Positions 34,753 through 43,086 of a stretch of 64,000 nt of DNA are shown one piece after another. The notes below the pieces were generated by a model. That model did not search any database. It had not been told where the DNA came from and saw only the letters and a list, made by a program, of their open reading frames with translations. Each line of letters opens with the position of its first letter. The stretch's first letter is position 1. The stretch lies in contig JAHDDX010000002.1 in assembly GCA_020629135.1 (NCBI GenBank), positions 22,418 to 86,417 on the forward strand, in the 5' to 3' direction. This DNA is from Hellea sp. GTDB taxonomy: Bacteria > Pseudomonadota > Alphaproteobacteria > Caulobacterales > Maricaulaceae. The translations under genes were made by a program, and so were the position numbers.

Positions 34753-35426
34753 CGAGATCGGCGTCTTCGACGGCGGCCATATCGAAGTCTGCCAAGCATT
34801 TCCGCCGGATCGGGTAGGTTTTCGGTTTTCTGTTTGAAAGACCATTTTGCTTTTTCAAACTGCATAACATTTTCAATGCGGGCATCCAAAAAGGCCCGGG
34901 CTTTTTCTTTGCCCTCTGTTTCGTCGCTTAGCCATGACAAAAGGCTCGACCCTATCACACCCGATAAAATGGCGCGTTTTGAATAAAAATTCCCGTCTGT
35001 GCTGGTATCTCCGATTTCTCGCCAGACCATATCCGCACTCGCCCATAGTTGACGGGCGCCCTGCCCCATCGCGTCCGGCAAGGCCAATCTCGACAAAGCG
35101 CGTCTCAGAGCTTCTTCGTGCGCCCCAATTGTTTCAAGTCGAACCAAAACGCCCGCGGTGACTTTGTCCCGAATACGCATATTGCCAAGGCCTTTGGATC
35201 TCAAAGCTTTGGCGGCTTTTTCATCGCTGACATCTGACCAGAAACTGATCAATTCAAGTGGCCCACCCGGAAAATAAAGCTCCTCTGCGCCTTCGGGAAG
35301 CTGGCTGTCTTTGACGGCTTTTCGCAGAGCTGACTGGGTCCAACCATCAAAAGGAACATGCCTCAGCACCGCTGAAAGAATTTGCTCACGCGCAAGATCT
35401 GATGGAGATGGAGCCGGGTCGGTCAT
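34749..35426 (-). CDS. COQ9 family protein
   Basis: 225 residues with the TetR-like helical fold used by mitochondrial COQ9, which binds lipid and delivers ubiquinone precursors to the hydroxylase COQ7. The N-terminal block REQILSAVLRHVPFDGWTQSALRKAV is typical of alphaproteobacterial COQ9, and YFPGGPLELISFW follows. The C-terminus ends in an Arg run (RYGRRRRRRSR) after PAEMLGRL. Probably needed for ubiquinone synthesis; not a transcriptional regulator. Tail-to-tail overlap with purK. Confidence 0.85.
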   Translation of the reverse strand: MTDPAPSPSDLAREQILSAVLRHVPFDGWTQSALRKAVKDSQLPEGAEELYFPGGPLELISFWSDVSDEKAAKALRSKGLGNMRIRDKVTAGVLVRLETIGAHEEALRRALSRLALPDAMGQGARQLWASADMVWREIGDTSTDGNFYSKRAILSGVIGSSLLSWLSDETEGKEKARAFLDARIENVMQFEKAKWSFKQKTENLPDPAEMLGRLRYGRRRRRRSR

Positions 35427-35457
35427 ACAGACTATATAAGGGGGATTGAGCCAAAGG

Positions 35458-36942
35458 TCACCCTACTGTCTTGCGACGTAGGACCACACGCTTAAACCAA
35501 ACCCAGATACCTTTCACACCAGCACCCGAAAGCACGCCAAATCTGAAGATACGTCCAGCGAACCAAATTACGGCCAATGCCATCAAAAAGACAAAACCCG
35601 CAGACATGATCAATTCCCACCAGGGCGGATCAGACGGCAAGCGCATAATCGCTGCAAATGGTGCGCTGAGCGGAAACCATGTCGCGAGTTGTAAAACAGG
35701 CGATTCAGGAGAATTGAGCCCCACAGGAACGACCATAACGCACATGGTCAAGATCAACATGATCGGCGTCGTCAGTGTTTGCGCATCCTGCATGGAATTG
35801 GCCAAGGTTCCAAGTGCGATAAAAAATGATCCGTAAAAAATATATCCCAACACCAGAAAGACCGGGAAGAATATGAACATTTTAAGAGTGAATGCATTGG
35901 AAAGTCCGGCTGCCACCTCTGGACCGCCAATGATCGTCGCTGCAACTATTCCGACGCCGCCAATTAGAAAATAAGGAATCATGGCGGTCAAAGTAAGAGC
36001 GGCAACGCCAAGCAGCTTTCCAAAAATAATCTCAGACAAACGCGTCGATGCCAGCATCATTTCGAGAAGCTTGTTCAACTTTTCTTCAAGCATGGATGTC
36101 AACAGCATATATGATCCGGAAAAGATTGTTAGCCACAACATGACCGTCATGACCGCGGCAACCACATATGGGATCATATCAGATTTGGTGACGGCCTGAC
36201 TGGTTACTTCACCGCTAATCTCTTTGGCGGGATTAAAGGACTCTATCTCAAATTTTGGCTGACGAGCGTCATTCAACCCATCAACAGTCAGACCACCGGA
36301 GCTCAGATAATTCTCAACGGAAATCGCCCTGAAATACCGCGAATAAAATCTCAGTTCTCCGTCAGTATTTACCAAAGTCGACCAATGGTTCCCCAGGATT
36401 TTGCCATCCTCTTCGTATAATCGCAGCACGCCACTTAGTTTTGACGGCTTACCTTCATGCATGAAAGTTTTGTTCCCATTGATATATTCTTTGAGGTCTT
36501 CAAAATCATTGGACGGGGGGTCTACAAAAATAAAACTGGGCTTTGGCAGCTTCACTCTATTGCTGATTTGTGGAAACTCACCTTCCAGGAAATTAAGGGC
36601 GGCCTGTGAGCCTTGTTTATCATAAATGTCCAGAAGCTGTGATTTCATCCCTGTGACAGCGGAAACCTGATCAATGGCTTCGAACACTTTTCGCTCATTG
36701 GCCTTTAATTCTGTGTCGCGGAGCGCCCTGATCTTATGTCCATGCAGTCCCGTTTCATCAAGAATTGCCTCATAACGCGTGGGCTCAAGATCAAACTCCC
36801 AAGACGATGCAAAAAACCCGAGGACCCCAAAAACAAAGGGCATAAGAAAAGATATCCAAAATCCCCAGGTTTTGATGTATCCCAGAAAATCTCGCCGCGC
36901 GACCAGATAGGTCCGTCGCATATTTATGGCTGGCAGAATCAT
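35458..36942 (-). CDS. ABC-2 type exporter permease, NatB-like
   Basis: 494-residue permease. The first helix near residues 25-45 is followed by a large extracytoplasmic domain (about 50-250) and five further helices clustered at 265-470. Sequence blocks such as ARRDFLGYIKTWGFW and LEEKLNKLLEMMLAS (the EKxN-K-EMLL motif) are typical of NatB-like Na+ or drug ABC exporters. It overlaps the upstream ATPase gene by 4 nt. Substrate unknown. Confidence 0.88.
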   Translation of the reverse strand: MILPAINMRRTYLVARRDFLGYIKTWGFWISFLMPFVFGVLGFFASSWEFDLEPTRYEAILDETGLHGHKIRALRDTELKANERKVFEAIDQVSAVTGMKSQLLDIYDKQGSQAALNFLEGEFPQISNRVKLPKPSFIFVDPPSNDFEDLKEYINGNKTFMHEGKPSKLSGVLRLYEEDGKILGNHWSTLVNTDGELRFYSRYFRAISVENYLSSGGLTVDGLNDARQPKFEIESFNPAKEISGEVTSQAVTKSDMIPYVVAAVMTVMLWLTIFSGSYMLLTSMLEEKLNKLLEMMLASTRLSEIIFGKLLGVAALTLTAMIPYFLIGGVGIVAATIIGGPEVAAGLSNAFTLKMFIFFPVFLVLGYIFYGSFFIALGTLANSMQDAQTLTTPIMLILTMCVMVVPVGLNSPESPVLQLATWFPLSAPFAAIMRLPSDPPWWELIMSAGFVFLMALAVIWFAGRIFRFGVLSGAGVKGIWVWFKRVVLRRKTVG

Positions 36943-37874
36943 GACAAGCCCTCCATATCTTCAAACCCTCTTGAATGGCCAACCATGGCGACGAAGGCCT
37001 CATGGAGGGTCGGGTTTTTAGGGGTAAAACGAGTGAGCTTAATTTTTTGAGCGACACATTTTTCAAGAACCGATTGGGCGTCTGTTCCGTCCTTTAATAG
37101 TGACAAATAAGCACCATCATCTCTTTTCGAAACGGATTTGGAAAATGGCGTGATCGTATCCACCAGGCGACTATCTTCAGAATCGATAACCAGTCGATTA
37201 GGGGCTTGTGCCAGCGCGTCCTCGGTCGAACCATCAAATATTTTTCGACTTTCGGAAATCAAGACAATCCGATCGCATAGGCGTTCTGCGTGTTCCATGA
37301 CATGAGTAGAGAACAGAATGGTTCGGCCCCGCTCGGCGATCTCTCGAACCATATCTTCGAGGATTTGCTGATTAACCGGATCCAGCCCAGAGAACGGCTC
37401 GTCCAAGATATAAAATTCGGGATCGTGAGCAATCGCGGCCAAAAGCTGTACTTTTTGAGCCATGCCTTTGGATAAATCTTTGTTTTTCTTGCGCTTGGCT
37501 TCTGACAGGCCGTACCGATCCAGTAACTCATCCGCAAGCTTGAAAGCCTCACGACCTTTCATTCCATTTAAGCGGGCCATGTGCGCAATCGCGGCAGAAG
37601 CAGTTTGTTTTTTATAGAGCCCGCGTTCTTCTGGCAAAAATGCGAGCCGACCAAAGGCTTGTGCGCCGGGGGTCTCACCAAACAACTCAACTTCACCCTC
37701 ATCCGGTTTAATGAGACCCAATGCCATGCGTATGGTAGTCGTTTTACCAGCCCCATTTGGCCCCAGAAATCCGACAATTTCGCCGGGGTTAACCTCCAGA
37801 GACACATCGTCGACAGCCGTCTTTTCGGCAAATCGTTTGCTGACATTACGGATAGAAAGAGGTGCCTGGGTCAT
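36939..37874 (-). CDS. ABC transporter ATP-binding protein, NatA-like
   Basis: 311-residue ATPase partner of the downstream permease. Walker A is GPNGAGKTT, the signature is LSKGMAQKVQ, and Walker B with catalytic Glu is FYILDEPFSGLDP; the H-loop His is in FSTHVME. The C-terminal extension of about 85 residues is characteristic of NatA-type exporters. The two genes form an operon with the ATGA overlap. Confidence 0.93.
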   Translation of the reverse strand: MTQAPLSIRNVSKRFAEKTAVDDVSLEVNPGEIVGFLGPNGAGKTTTIRMALGLIKPDEGEVELFGETPGAQAFGRLAFLPEERGLYKKQTASAAIAHMARLNGMKGREAFKLADELLDRYGLSEAKRKKNKDLSKGMAQKVQLLAAIAHDPEFYILDEPFSGLDPVNQQILEDMVREIAERGRTILFSTHVMEHAERLCDRIVLISESRKIFDGSTEDALAQAPNRLVIDSEDSRLVDTITPFSKSVSKRDDGAYLSLLKDGTDAQSVLEKCVAQKIKLTRFTPKNPTLHEAFVAMVGHSRGFEDMEGLS

Positions 37875-37958
37875 AAGCCCTTTGATCCTGAATAGATTGA
37901 AAATAAACTAACGAAATAGCGTTTTACGTGTTCTGTTGTTTTCGTCTAGGCTTAGAGT

Positions 37959-38291
37959 ATGAATATTGATGAGAAAAAGATACGTCAAAAACTTCTATCT
38001 CTAAAAGTAGAGATAGAAGCCCTACAGGACATGACAGCTGAAAATCGAAAACCGGTCGGCCTGGATCAGCAAAGTGTTGGGCGTTTATCCCGCATGGACA
38101 GCTTGCAAGTTCAAGCAATGGACAAAGCGCAACAGCAGGCCAGACAACGCCAAATCGTCAGGATTAACGCGGCTATTGAGCGGCTGGACCTGGGAGATTA
38201 CGGCTATTGCGTGACGTGTGATGAACCGATCTCCAACAAACGATTGGAACTCGATCCATCAACGCCGCTTTGTGTGAAATGTGCCCGTTAG
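37959..38291 (+). CDS. TraR/DksA-type zinc finger protein
   Basis: 110 residues. Cys84, Cys87, Cys105 and Cys108 make the C4 zinc finger (YCVTC and LCVKC), preceded by a coiled coil (about 1-75). DksA proteins bind the RNA polymerase secondary channel with ppGpp. The length is shorter than DksA (about 150), as in the small DksA/TraR-like group. The coiled-coil tip differs from DksA, so activity on polymerase is not certain. Ends 3 nt before the VOC gene stop. Confidence 0.85.
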   Translation: MNIDEKKIRQKLLSLKVEIEALQDMTAENRKPVGLDQQSVGRLSRMDSLQVQAMDKAQQQARQRQIVRINAAIERLDLGDYGYCVTCDEPISNKRLELDPSTPLCVKCAR

Positions 38292-38294
38292 GCT

Positions 38295-38759
38295 TTAATT
38301 ACGCGCCATTCCCGCTAACGCGATATTCTTAAGTTCGGCCCTAAATCCAGCACTTTGCTTTGTCGGCGCAGGCGCGTAGCTGATAATTTCAAATTCGATA
38401 CCGTCGTCATCATAGAAATAAAACCGCCTGCCCGGTTCATAGTCTCCGTGACTAAATGTCTTATATCCGGCTTTTTTGATCCGTGTCTCAATGGCCTCCA
38501 GGTCATCCACCACGATACCGATATGATTTAATCGACCAATCCGGTCATAAGGATTCCCATCATTACGGGCCTCTTGCCCTTCCTTTCGGTTGAAAACAGC
38601 TAGATAAAAATCGTCATTCCCAACGTGATAGGTATAGCCGCCGCTCAAACTCAGCCCTTGCCACCGGATTTTCCAATCAAACAGGTCGACCAGTTTTTTT
38701 GCCGTTTTTGCTGAATTTTCGACGGTAAAATTAACGTGCTCCAGATGTGCCACAGACAT
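38295..38759 (-). CDS. VOC-family protein under SoxR control
   Basis: 154 residues with two VOC modules. Candidate metal ligands are the His of LEHVNFTV, the His of RLNHIGIVV and the Glu of GIEFEIISY. The first module and DDLEAIETRIKKAGY are typical of glyoxalase/dioxygenase-like proteins. The promoter is of MerR type, with the SoxR box between overspaced -35 and -10 elements, and soxR is divergent. A role in redox or xenobiotic stress is therefore likely; substrate unknown. Confidence 0.88.
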   Translation of the reverse strand: MSVAHLEHVNFTVENSAKTAKKLVDLFDWKIRWQGLSLSGGYTYHVGNDDFYLAVFNRKEGQEARNDGNPYDRIGRLNHIGIVVDDLEAIETRIKKAGYKTFSHGDYEPGRRFYFYDDDGIEFEIISYAPAPTKQSAGFRAELKNIALAGMARN

Positions 38760-38792
38760 AATATTTTCCTTTCTTGTTTAAATCATGTGATC

Positions 38793-38823
38793 ACGCTACG
38801 ACCTCAACTTAAGTTGAGGTCAA
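38793..38823 (-). promoter_or_regulatory. SoxR box in an overspaced MerR-type promoter
   Basis: A perfect 22-bp palindrome spans 38800-38821, with core CCTCAACTTAAGTTGAGG, close to the E. coli SoxR site CCTCAAGTTAACTTGAGG. On the minus strand TTGACC (38823-38818) and TAGCGT (38798-38793) are separated by 19 nt, with the palindrome overlapping the spacer. That spacing is the hallmark of MerR-family activation by DNA unwinding and directs transcription to the VOC gene. The box also lies 13 nt before the soxR start. Confidence 0.85.
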
Positions 38824-38833
38824 GGCGAATCTT

Positions 38834-39292
38834 ATGAGAAAAGCGGAAAAGGGATTTTTAATTGGTCAGGTTGCCAAACGCACTGGGTCAACGGTTTCCG
38901 CGCTTCGCTTTTACGAGCAAAAAGGCCTCATCAATTCAGAGCGAACAGCTGGCGGAAAGCGTGTGTTCCGGGCGTCCGAGATTCGACGCGTATCTTTTAT
39001 ATTGATTGCTCAACAATTGGGTTTTTCTCTGGCGGACATCAAAGCACAACTGGAAAAACTGCCCGACCATCGAACGCCAACAAAATCTGATTGGGAACAA
39101 ATAAGTCAGACTTTTAAACATGATATCGAAGTCCGGATAGCGGGCCTTGAACGTCTCAGGGATAAGCTTTCGGGCTGCATCGGATGTGGATGTCTTTCAC
39201 TTGAGGTATGCGCGCTGTACAATCCGGGTGACAGCGCCGCTCAAAAAGGAGCTGGCGCGCGATATTTGCTTGGTGACAAACCGCATCAATAA
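38834..39292 (+). CDS. soxR: Redox-sensitive transcriptional activator SoxR
   Basis: 152-residue MerR-family regulator. The N-terminal winged HTH begins FLIGQVAKRTGSTVSALRFYEQ. A dimerisation helix follows, and then the SoxR-specific [2Fe-2S] cluster cysteines 115, 118, 120 and 126 (CIGCGCLSLEVC). All four ligands are intact, so it should sense redox-cycling compounds or NO. No soxS is present; as in most non-enteric bacteria the target is a directly adjacent gene, here the divergent VOC gene. Confidence 0.96.
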   Translation: MRKAEKGFLIGQVAKRTGSTVSALRFYEQKGLINSERTAGGKRVFRASEIRRVSFILIAQQLGFSLADIKAQLEKLPDHRTPTKSDWEQISQTFKHDIEVRIAGLERLRDKLSGCIGCGCLSLEVCALYNPGDSAAQKGAGARYLLGDKPHQ

Positions 39293-39294
39293 AA

Positions 39295-39314
39295 AAGGCG
39301 CCCGAAAGCGCCTT
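39295..39314 (-). terminator. Terminator after the M43 protease gene
   Basis: AAGGCGC and GCGCCTT pair across a 6-nt loop. On the minus strand the stem is followed by a run of T (TTTTTTATT), giving a good intrinsic terminator for the protease. It also lies just after soxR on the plus strand, where the T-run is weak. Confidence 0.75.
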
Positions 39315-39344
39315 CCTCATTCAACTTTTGAGAATACCCAAAAA

Positions 39345-40325
39345 CTATTTGTTGCGATATTCCAATGACATTGTGTCTGCACGGAATGCCTGTCCTTTTG
39401 TGAAGGTATTCATGCAGCTATCATCGGTGTAATCCATGAAGTTATGAATTGGGTCCACATCACCACCGCGACAGGTATCGCGACCGATTGGACAACCATA
39501 GGCAGCTGAACGCTCACCTGCTGTGTCAGAGACCTGGTCTCCCCCGCCACCTTTACAACCACCTTGGAAGGTATGGTAAAGACCAAGCCAGTGACCGACT
39601 TCATGGGTCAGAGTATCACCCTCATTATAAGGCGCAGCAGATCCACCAGGAACACTTGTGTTCAAGATTACAACACCATCATCGATTGGGTTACTTGTAT
39701 ATGAGGTTGGGAAAGTCGCCCAACCTAATAGACCAGCCTCAATTCCTGTAGAATAAATGTTAAGTGTCGATTCATCCCCTTGACGCATTGCGCTTTTCAT
39801 TGCGGTTTGGGTGGTTCTTGTAATTTCCAACCATTGCGGTTCATTCCAATACATGGTCTCTACAAGATTAAACTTAAACGGCGTCGGCAAACCGAAATTG
39901 CCATCATATGTGTCACCGCCCGCATAAGCCGCATTTAAAACGGCCATAGACGCATTTACTTCTTGCTGAGTATTTGTGCAGTTATTGCCAATGCTATCGC
40001 AGACGACATGGAAATAAACGTCAAATTCAACGGTGCCATCGGGACGTGGTTCGCCATCACCGCCACCGCCGCCGCCGCCGCCGCCGCCATTACCGCCGCC
40101 ACCGGCATGATCTGGTTTTTTGGAATTATTGATCCGCCGCTGTATGGCCGCTTCCATCAATTCGATCTCGCGTTCCGAAACATCGCGGGTTCCGCATTTC
40201 TTGAAATCAGCGTTATTGCTAGCCTTATTCCAAGCGGTTACGCTTTGGGCAGAAGCGGGTGCTGCAAAAAATGCGGCGCCTGCCATAGCCGTAGATACTA
40301 CACAAAGTAGTTTTAACTTTGACAT
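39345..40325 (-). CDS. Secreted M43 (pappalysin-type) zinc metalloprotease
   Basis: 326 residues. Signal peptide MSKLKLLCVVSTAMAGAAFF..ASAQ. The zinc site HEVGHWLGLYHTF with downstream Met-turn FMDYTDDSCM is typical of peptidase family M43. Several Cys flank the site (GGCKGG, YGCPIG, DTCRGG, DSCMN), suggesting disulfides. Residues 75-91 are a near-pure glycine linker encoded by a GCC/GGC triplet repeat, between an N-terminal acidic region and the catalytic domain. Exported, probably extracellular. Single gene with its own terminator. Confidence 0.9.
   Translation of the reverse strand: MSKLKLLCVVSTAMAGAAFFAAPASAQSVTAWNKASNNADFKKCGTRDVSEREIELMEAAIQRRINNSKKPDHAGGGGNGGGGGGGGGGDGEPRPDGTVEFDVYFHVVCDSIGNNCTNTQQEVNASMAVLNAAYAGGDTYDGNFGLPTPFKFNLVETMYWNEPQWLEITRTTQTAMKSAMRQGDESTLNIYSTGIEAGLLGWATFPTSYTSNPIDDGVVILNTSVPGGSAAPYNEGDTLTHEVGHWLGLYHTFQGGCKGGGGDQVSDTAGERSAAYGCPIGRDTCRGGDVDPIHNFMDYTDDSCMNTFTKGQAFRADTMSLEYRNK
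40059..40103 (-). repeat. GCC triplet repeat encoding a glycine tract
   Basis: A near-uniform run of GGC/GGT codons encodes GGGGN followed by ten Gly. Such in-frame triplet repeats can change length by slippage without frameshift. Whether it varies between strains cannot be seen here. Confidence 0.7.
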
Positions 40326-40517
40326 TATAATGTCCCCTTATTTTTAGACTTTGGTCGTTATTGAGGGTTTCTGGATTACGAAACCGTAATGAAATGTCAA
40401 ACCCTTAATACAGGCAAAACGGGGAAAAATTTTTCATTCCCCTCCATCGCGAAACAATTAAAGAAAACAAAGCGTTAATCCCAAGACGACATAGTTGATA
40501 TTGCAATCAGTTGGGGG

Positions 40518-41309
40518 TTAATTCTTCGCGAATTCAAGAATTTGTTCCCGCCCTCCTGACACCCATGCATTCACGTGAGATCCTCCAGGAATCACCAACG
40601 ACTCTTTCGGACCAGCATATCCGTCAAATAAACGCCGCCCTTCCCCTATAGGGATTACCCGATCTCGATCTCCATGGATCCATAACATCGGAACCTCAAG
40701 CGATTGTAATGCATCAAAGTTTTCATATTTGTCTTTCACCAAAGGCTTAAAGGCAAAAATCGGCATTTTCAGTTTCACCATGTGATACATTGAATAAAAA
40801 GGCGCCTCGAGAATTATCTTGCTCACGCTGCGCTTTCTGGCCACATCAACCGCAATCGCTGACCCAAGTGACGTGCCGTAAAGAATAATTCGCTCGCCGT
40901 CATATCCTTTTTCTTTTAGGAGATTATATTGCTCGACTGCGGCAGAAGTAATTGCGGTTTCTGATGGTTTCCCTGTCGAACCAGGATATCCCGGATATCC
41001 AACACTCCAAATACCATATCCCTGATCCAATAGGTCTTTGAATATGTGAGCATTTGAATAAACCGCACTCCCATTCCCATGAAAAAACATAAAGACGGGC
41101 GCGTTATCTTTCGGCGCCGACCACCAAGCCGTTACATAGGTCCCTTCGGCCGTCTCAAACTTTATTTCTTCAAATTCAGGAAGCGGAGCTTCAACCGGCG
41201 AATAATATTTCGCCGGGGGAAAATACATAAATGAGCGCTGAAACTGATAGACCAAAACCAGAGCGATCAAATAGGCTGTGACACCCGTGATCAGTCCACC
41301 CAAAATCAA
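40518..41309 (-). CDS. Membrane-anchored alpha/beta hydrolase (Bem46/ABHD-like)
   Basis: 263 residues. An N-terminal hydrophobic helix (GLITGVTAYLIALVLVY) anchors it to the inner membrane. The oxyanion region is FFHGNGSA, the nucleophile elbow GTSLGSA, the acid in HGDRDRVIP and the His in GGSHVNAW, so the catalytic triad is complete. It resembles Bem46/ABHD13-17-type hydrolases, whose substrates are mostly unknown; an acyl-ester or depalmitoylase-type activity is possible. Downstream of pntB on the same strand. Confidence 0.85.
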   Translation of the reverse strand: MILGGLITGVTAYLIALVLVYQFQRSFMYFPPAKYYSPVEAPLPEFEEIKFETAEGTYVTAWWSAPKDNAPVFMFFHGNGSAVYSNAHIFKDLLDQGYGIWSVGYPGYPGSTGKPSETAITSAAVEQYNLLKEKGYDGERIILYGTSLGSAIAVDVARKRSVSKIILEAPFYSMYHMVKLKMPIFAFKPLVKDKYENFDALQSLEVPMLWIHGDRDRVIPIGEGRRLFDGYAGPKESLVIPGGSHVNAWVSGGREQILEFAKN

Positions 41310-41339
41310 TTTCTTTAGAGCCCGCCTGATTTATACGCC

Positions 41340-42746
41340 TTAAAAAGTCTTGAGAATGTCTTCGACCATTTTCTTGGCATCCGCTAAAAGCATCATGGTT
41401 TTATCTTCGTAGAAAAGATCATTATCGATCCCAGCATAGCCCGGTGACAAAGACCGTTTCACAAACAAAACCGTAGTCGATTTGTCAACGTCAAGGATGG
41501 GCATACCGGCGATCGGGCTTTGCGGGTCCGTCTTTGCGGCAGGGTTTGTTACGTCATTGGCCCCGATGACAAAGGCCACATCCGCATTAGCAAATTCCGA
41601 ATTGATGTCTTCCAGTTCAAACACCTCATCATATGGAACATTGGCTTCCGCCAGCAGGACATTCATATGCCCGGGCATGCGTCCGGCCACCGGGTGAATG
41701 GCATAGGCCACATCAACGCCTTCTTCCTTGAGAGCATCTGCCATTTCGCGAACGGCATGCTGTGCCTGGGCAACCGCCAAGCCATAGCCCGGCACGATAA
41801 TCACTTTGGATGCGTTTTTCATGATAAAGGCAGCGTCTTCGGCTGATCCACGTTTGACAGGACGTTGTTCATTATCACCCGCAGTGGCCGCACTGCTATC
41901 CGCGCCAAATCCACCTAGAATGACCGATAGGAACCCCCGGTTCATGCCTTTACACATGATATAAGACAAAATGGCGCCGGATGATCCGACAAGCGCACCT
42001 GTCACGATCAGGGCCAGATTACCCAATGTAAATCCGAGTGCTGCTGCAGCCCATCCTGAATAGGAATTGAGCATAGATATAACCACCGGCATATCCGCGC
42101 CGCCAATAGGTATGATCAGAGTAATCCCAAGGATCAGTGTCGCCCCGATAATCAACCATAACAGCATAGGATCTGAACCACCGGATTTCATCAACATACC
42201 GATCAGAACCGCTACACCAATCGCCAGCGCCAAATTTATCAAATGCCGTCCGGGCAAAAGAATTGGCGCGCCAGACATATTGCCATTGAGCTTGGCGAAC
42301 GCGATTACCGAACCCGTGAAAGTAATGGCCCCGATCGCCGCGCCAAGGGACAATTCAAACAGGCTGGCAGGTTTAATCAGGCCGTCCGATACAATGCCGA
42401 AACTTTCGGGACTGAAAAAGGCCGCAACCGCAACCAATACAGCGGCCAATCCGACCAGCGAATGAAAGGCCGCCACGAGTTGCGGCATGTCTGTCATTGG
42501 AATTTTACGCGCAATAATCGCGCCTACGATACCTCCAACAGCCAAACCGCCGCCGATCAGCAAAATAGCCTGTTGTCCGAGACCGGCAACCAATAGAGTT
42601 GTAACAATCGCAATGCCCATACCGAGCATGCCAAACAGATTGCCGCGTCGCGACGTTTCGGGGGAGCTTAGCCCCCGAAGCGCAAGAATAAATAATACCG
42701 CAGAGACCGTATAGAGAATGGCGGCAAGATTAGCTGATAAAGTCAT
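41340..42746 (-). CDS. pntB: NAD(P) transhydrogenase subunit beta
   Basis: 468-residue membrane subunit with about nine transmembrane helices and the C-terminal NADP-binding domain III (VPGYGLAVAQAQHAV, GRMPGHMNVLLAEA, FVIGANDVTNPAA). Together with PntAA and PntAB it couples proton influx to NADPH formation. All three subunits are in order on the minus strand. Confidence 0.96.
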   Translation of the reverse strand: MTLSANLAAILYTVSAVLFILALRGLSSPETSRRGNLFGMLGMGIAIVTTLLVAGLGQQAILLIGGGLAVGGIVGAIIARKIPMTDMPQLVAAFHSLVGLAAVLVAVAAFFSPESFGIVSDGLIKPASLFELSLGAAIGAITFTGSVIAFAKLNGNMSGAPILLPGRHLINLALAIGVAVLIGMLMKSGGSDPMLLWLIIGATLILGITLIIPIGGADMPVVISMLNSYSGWAAAALGFTLGNLALIVTGALVGSSGAILSYIMCKGMNRGFLSVILGGFGADSSAATAGDNEQRPVKRGSAEDAAFIMKNASKVIIVPGYGLAVAQAQHAVREMADALKEEGVDVAYAIHPVAGRMPGHMNVLLAEANVPYDEVFELEDINSEFANADVAFVIGANDVTNPAAKTDPQSPIAGMPILDVDKSTTVLFVKRSLSPGYAGIDNDLFYEDKTMMLLADAKKMVEDILKTF

Positions 42747-42755
42747 CTTGGCCCC

Positions 42756-43085
42756 CTATTTCGATTTTTTCTTATACATGGCGAGCATGCGCTGGGTGAC
42801 CAGAAACCCGCCAAAAATGTTGACTGCGCAAAGCGCCGCTGCGGCAACGCCCGTCCAGGTCGACATGTTCGAACCGCTTTGCGACCCGGCTGCGACCGCG
42901 ATCAATGCCCCCACAATAATAACCGAGGAGATCGCATTGGTCACAGCCATTAACGGCGTATGCAACGCCGGTGTCACTGACCACACCACATAATAACCGA
43001 CAAAAATCGCCAGAATGAATATCGTGAGCTGAAAAACAATAGGGCTAACAGCTCCGCCACCAGCTAAAATCAACATTGCGCTCAT
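42756..43085 (-). CDS. pntAB: NAD(P) transhydrogenase subunit alpha part 2
   Basis: 109-residue membrane subunit with about three to four helices: FQLTIFILAIFVGYYVVWSV, then VTNAISSVIIVGALIAVA. It corresponds to the membrane part of alpha, which is a separate gene in alphaproteobacteria such as Rhodospirillum. It is 1 nt from pntAA and 9 nt from pntB. Confidence 0.94.
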   Translation of the reverse strand: MSAMLILAGGGAVSPIVFQLTIFILAIFVGYYVVWSVTPALHTPLMAVTNAISSVIIVGALIAVAAGSQSGSNMSTWTGVAAAALCAVNIFGGFLVTQRMLAMYKKKSK

Positions 43086-43086
43086 G

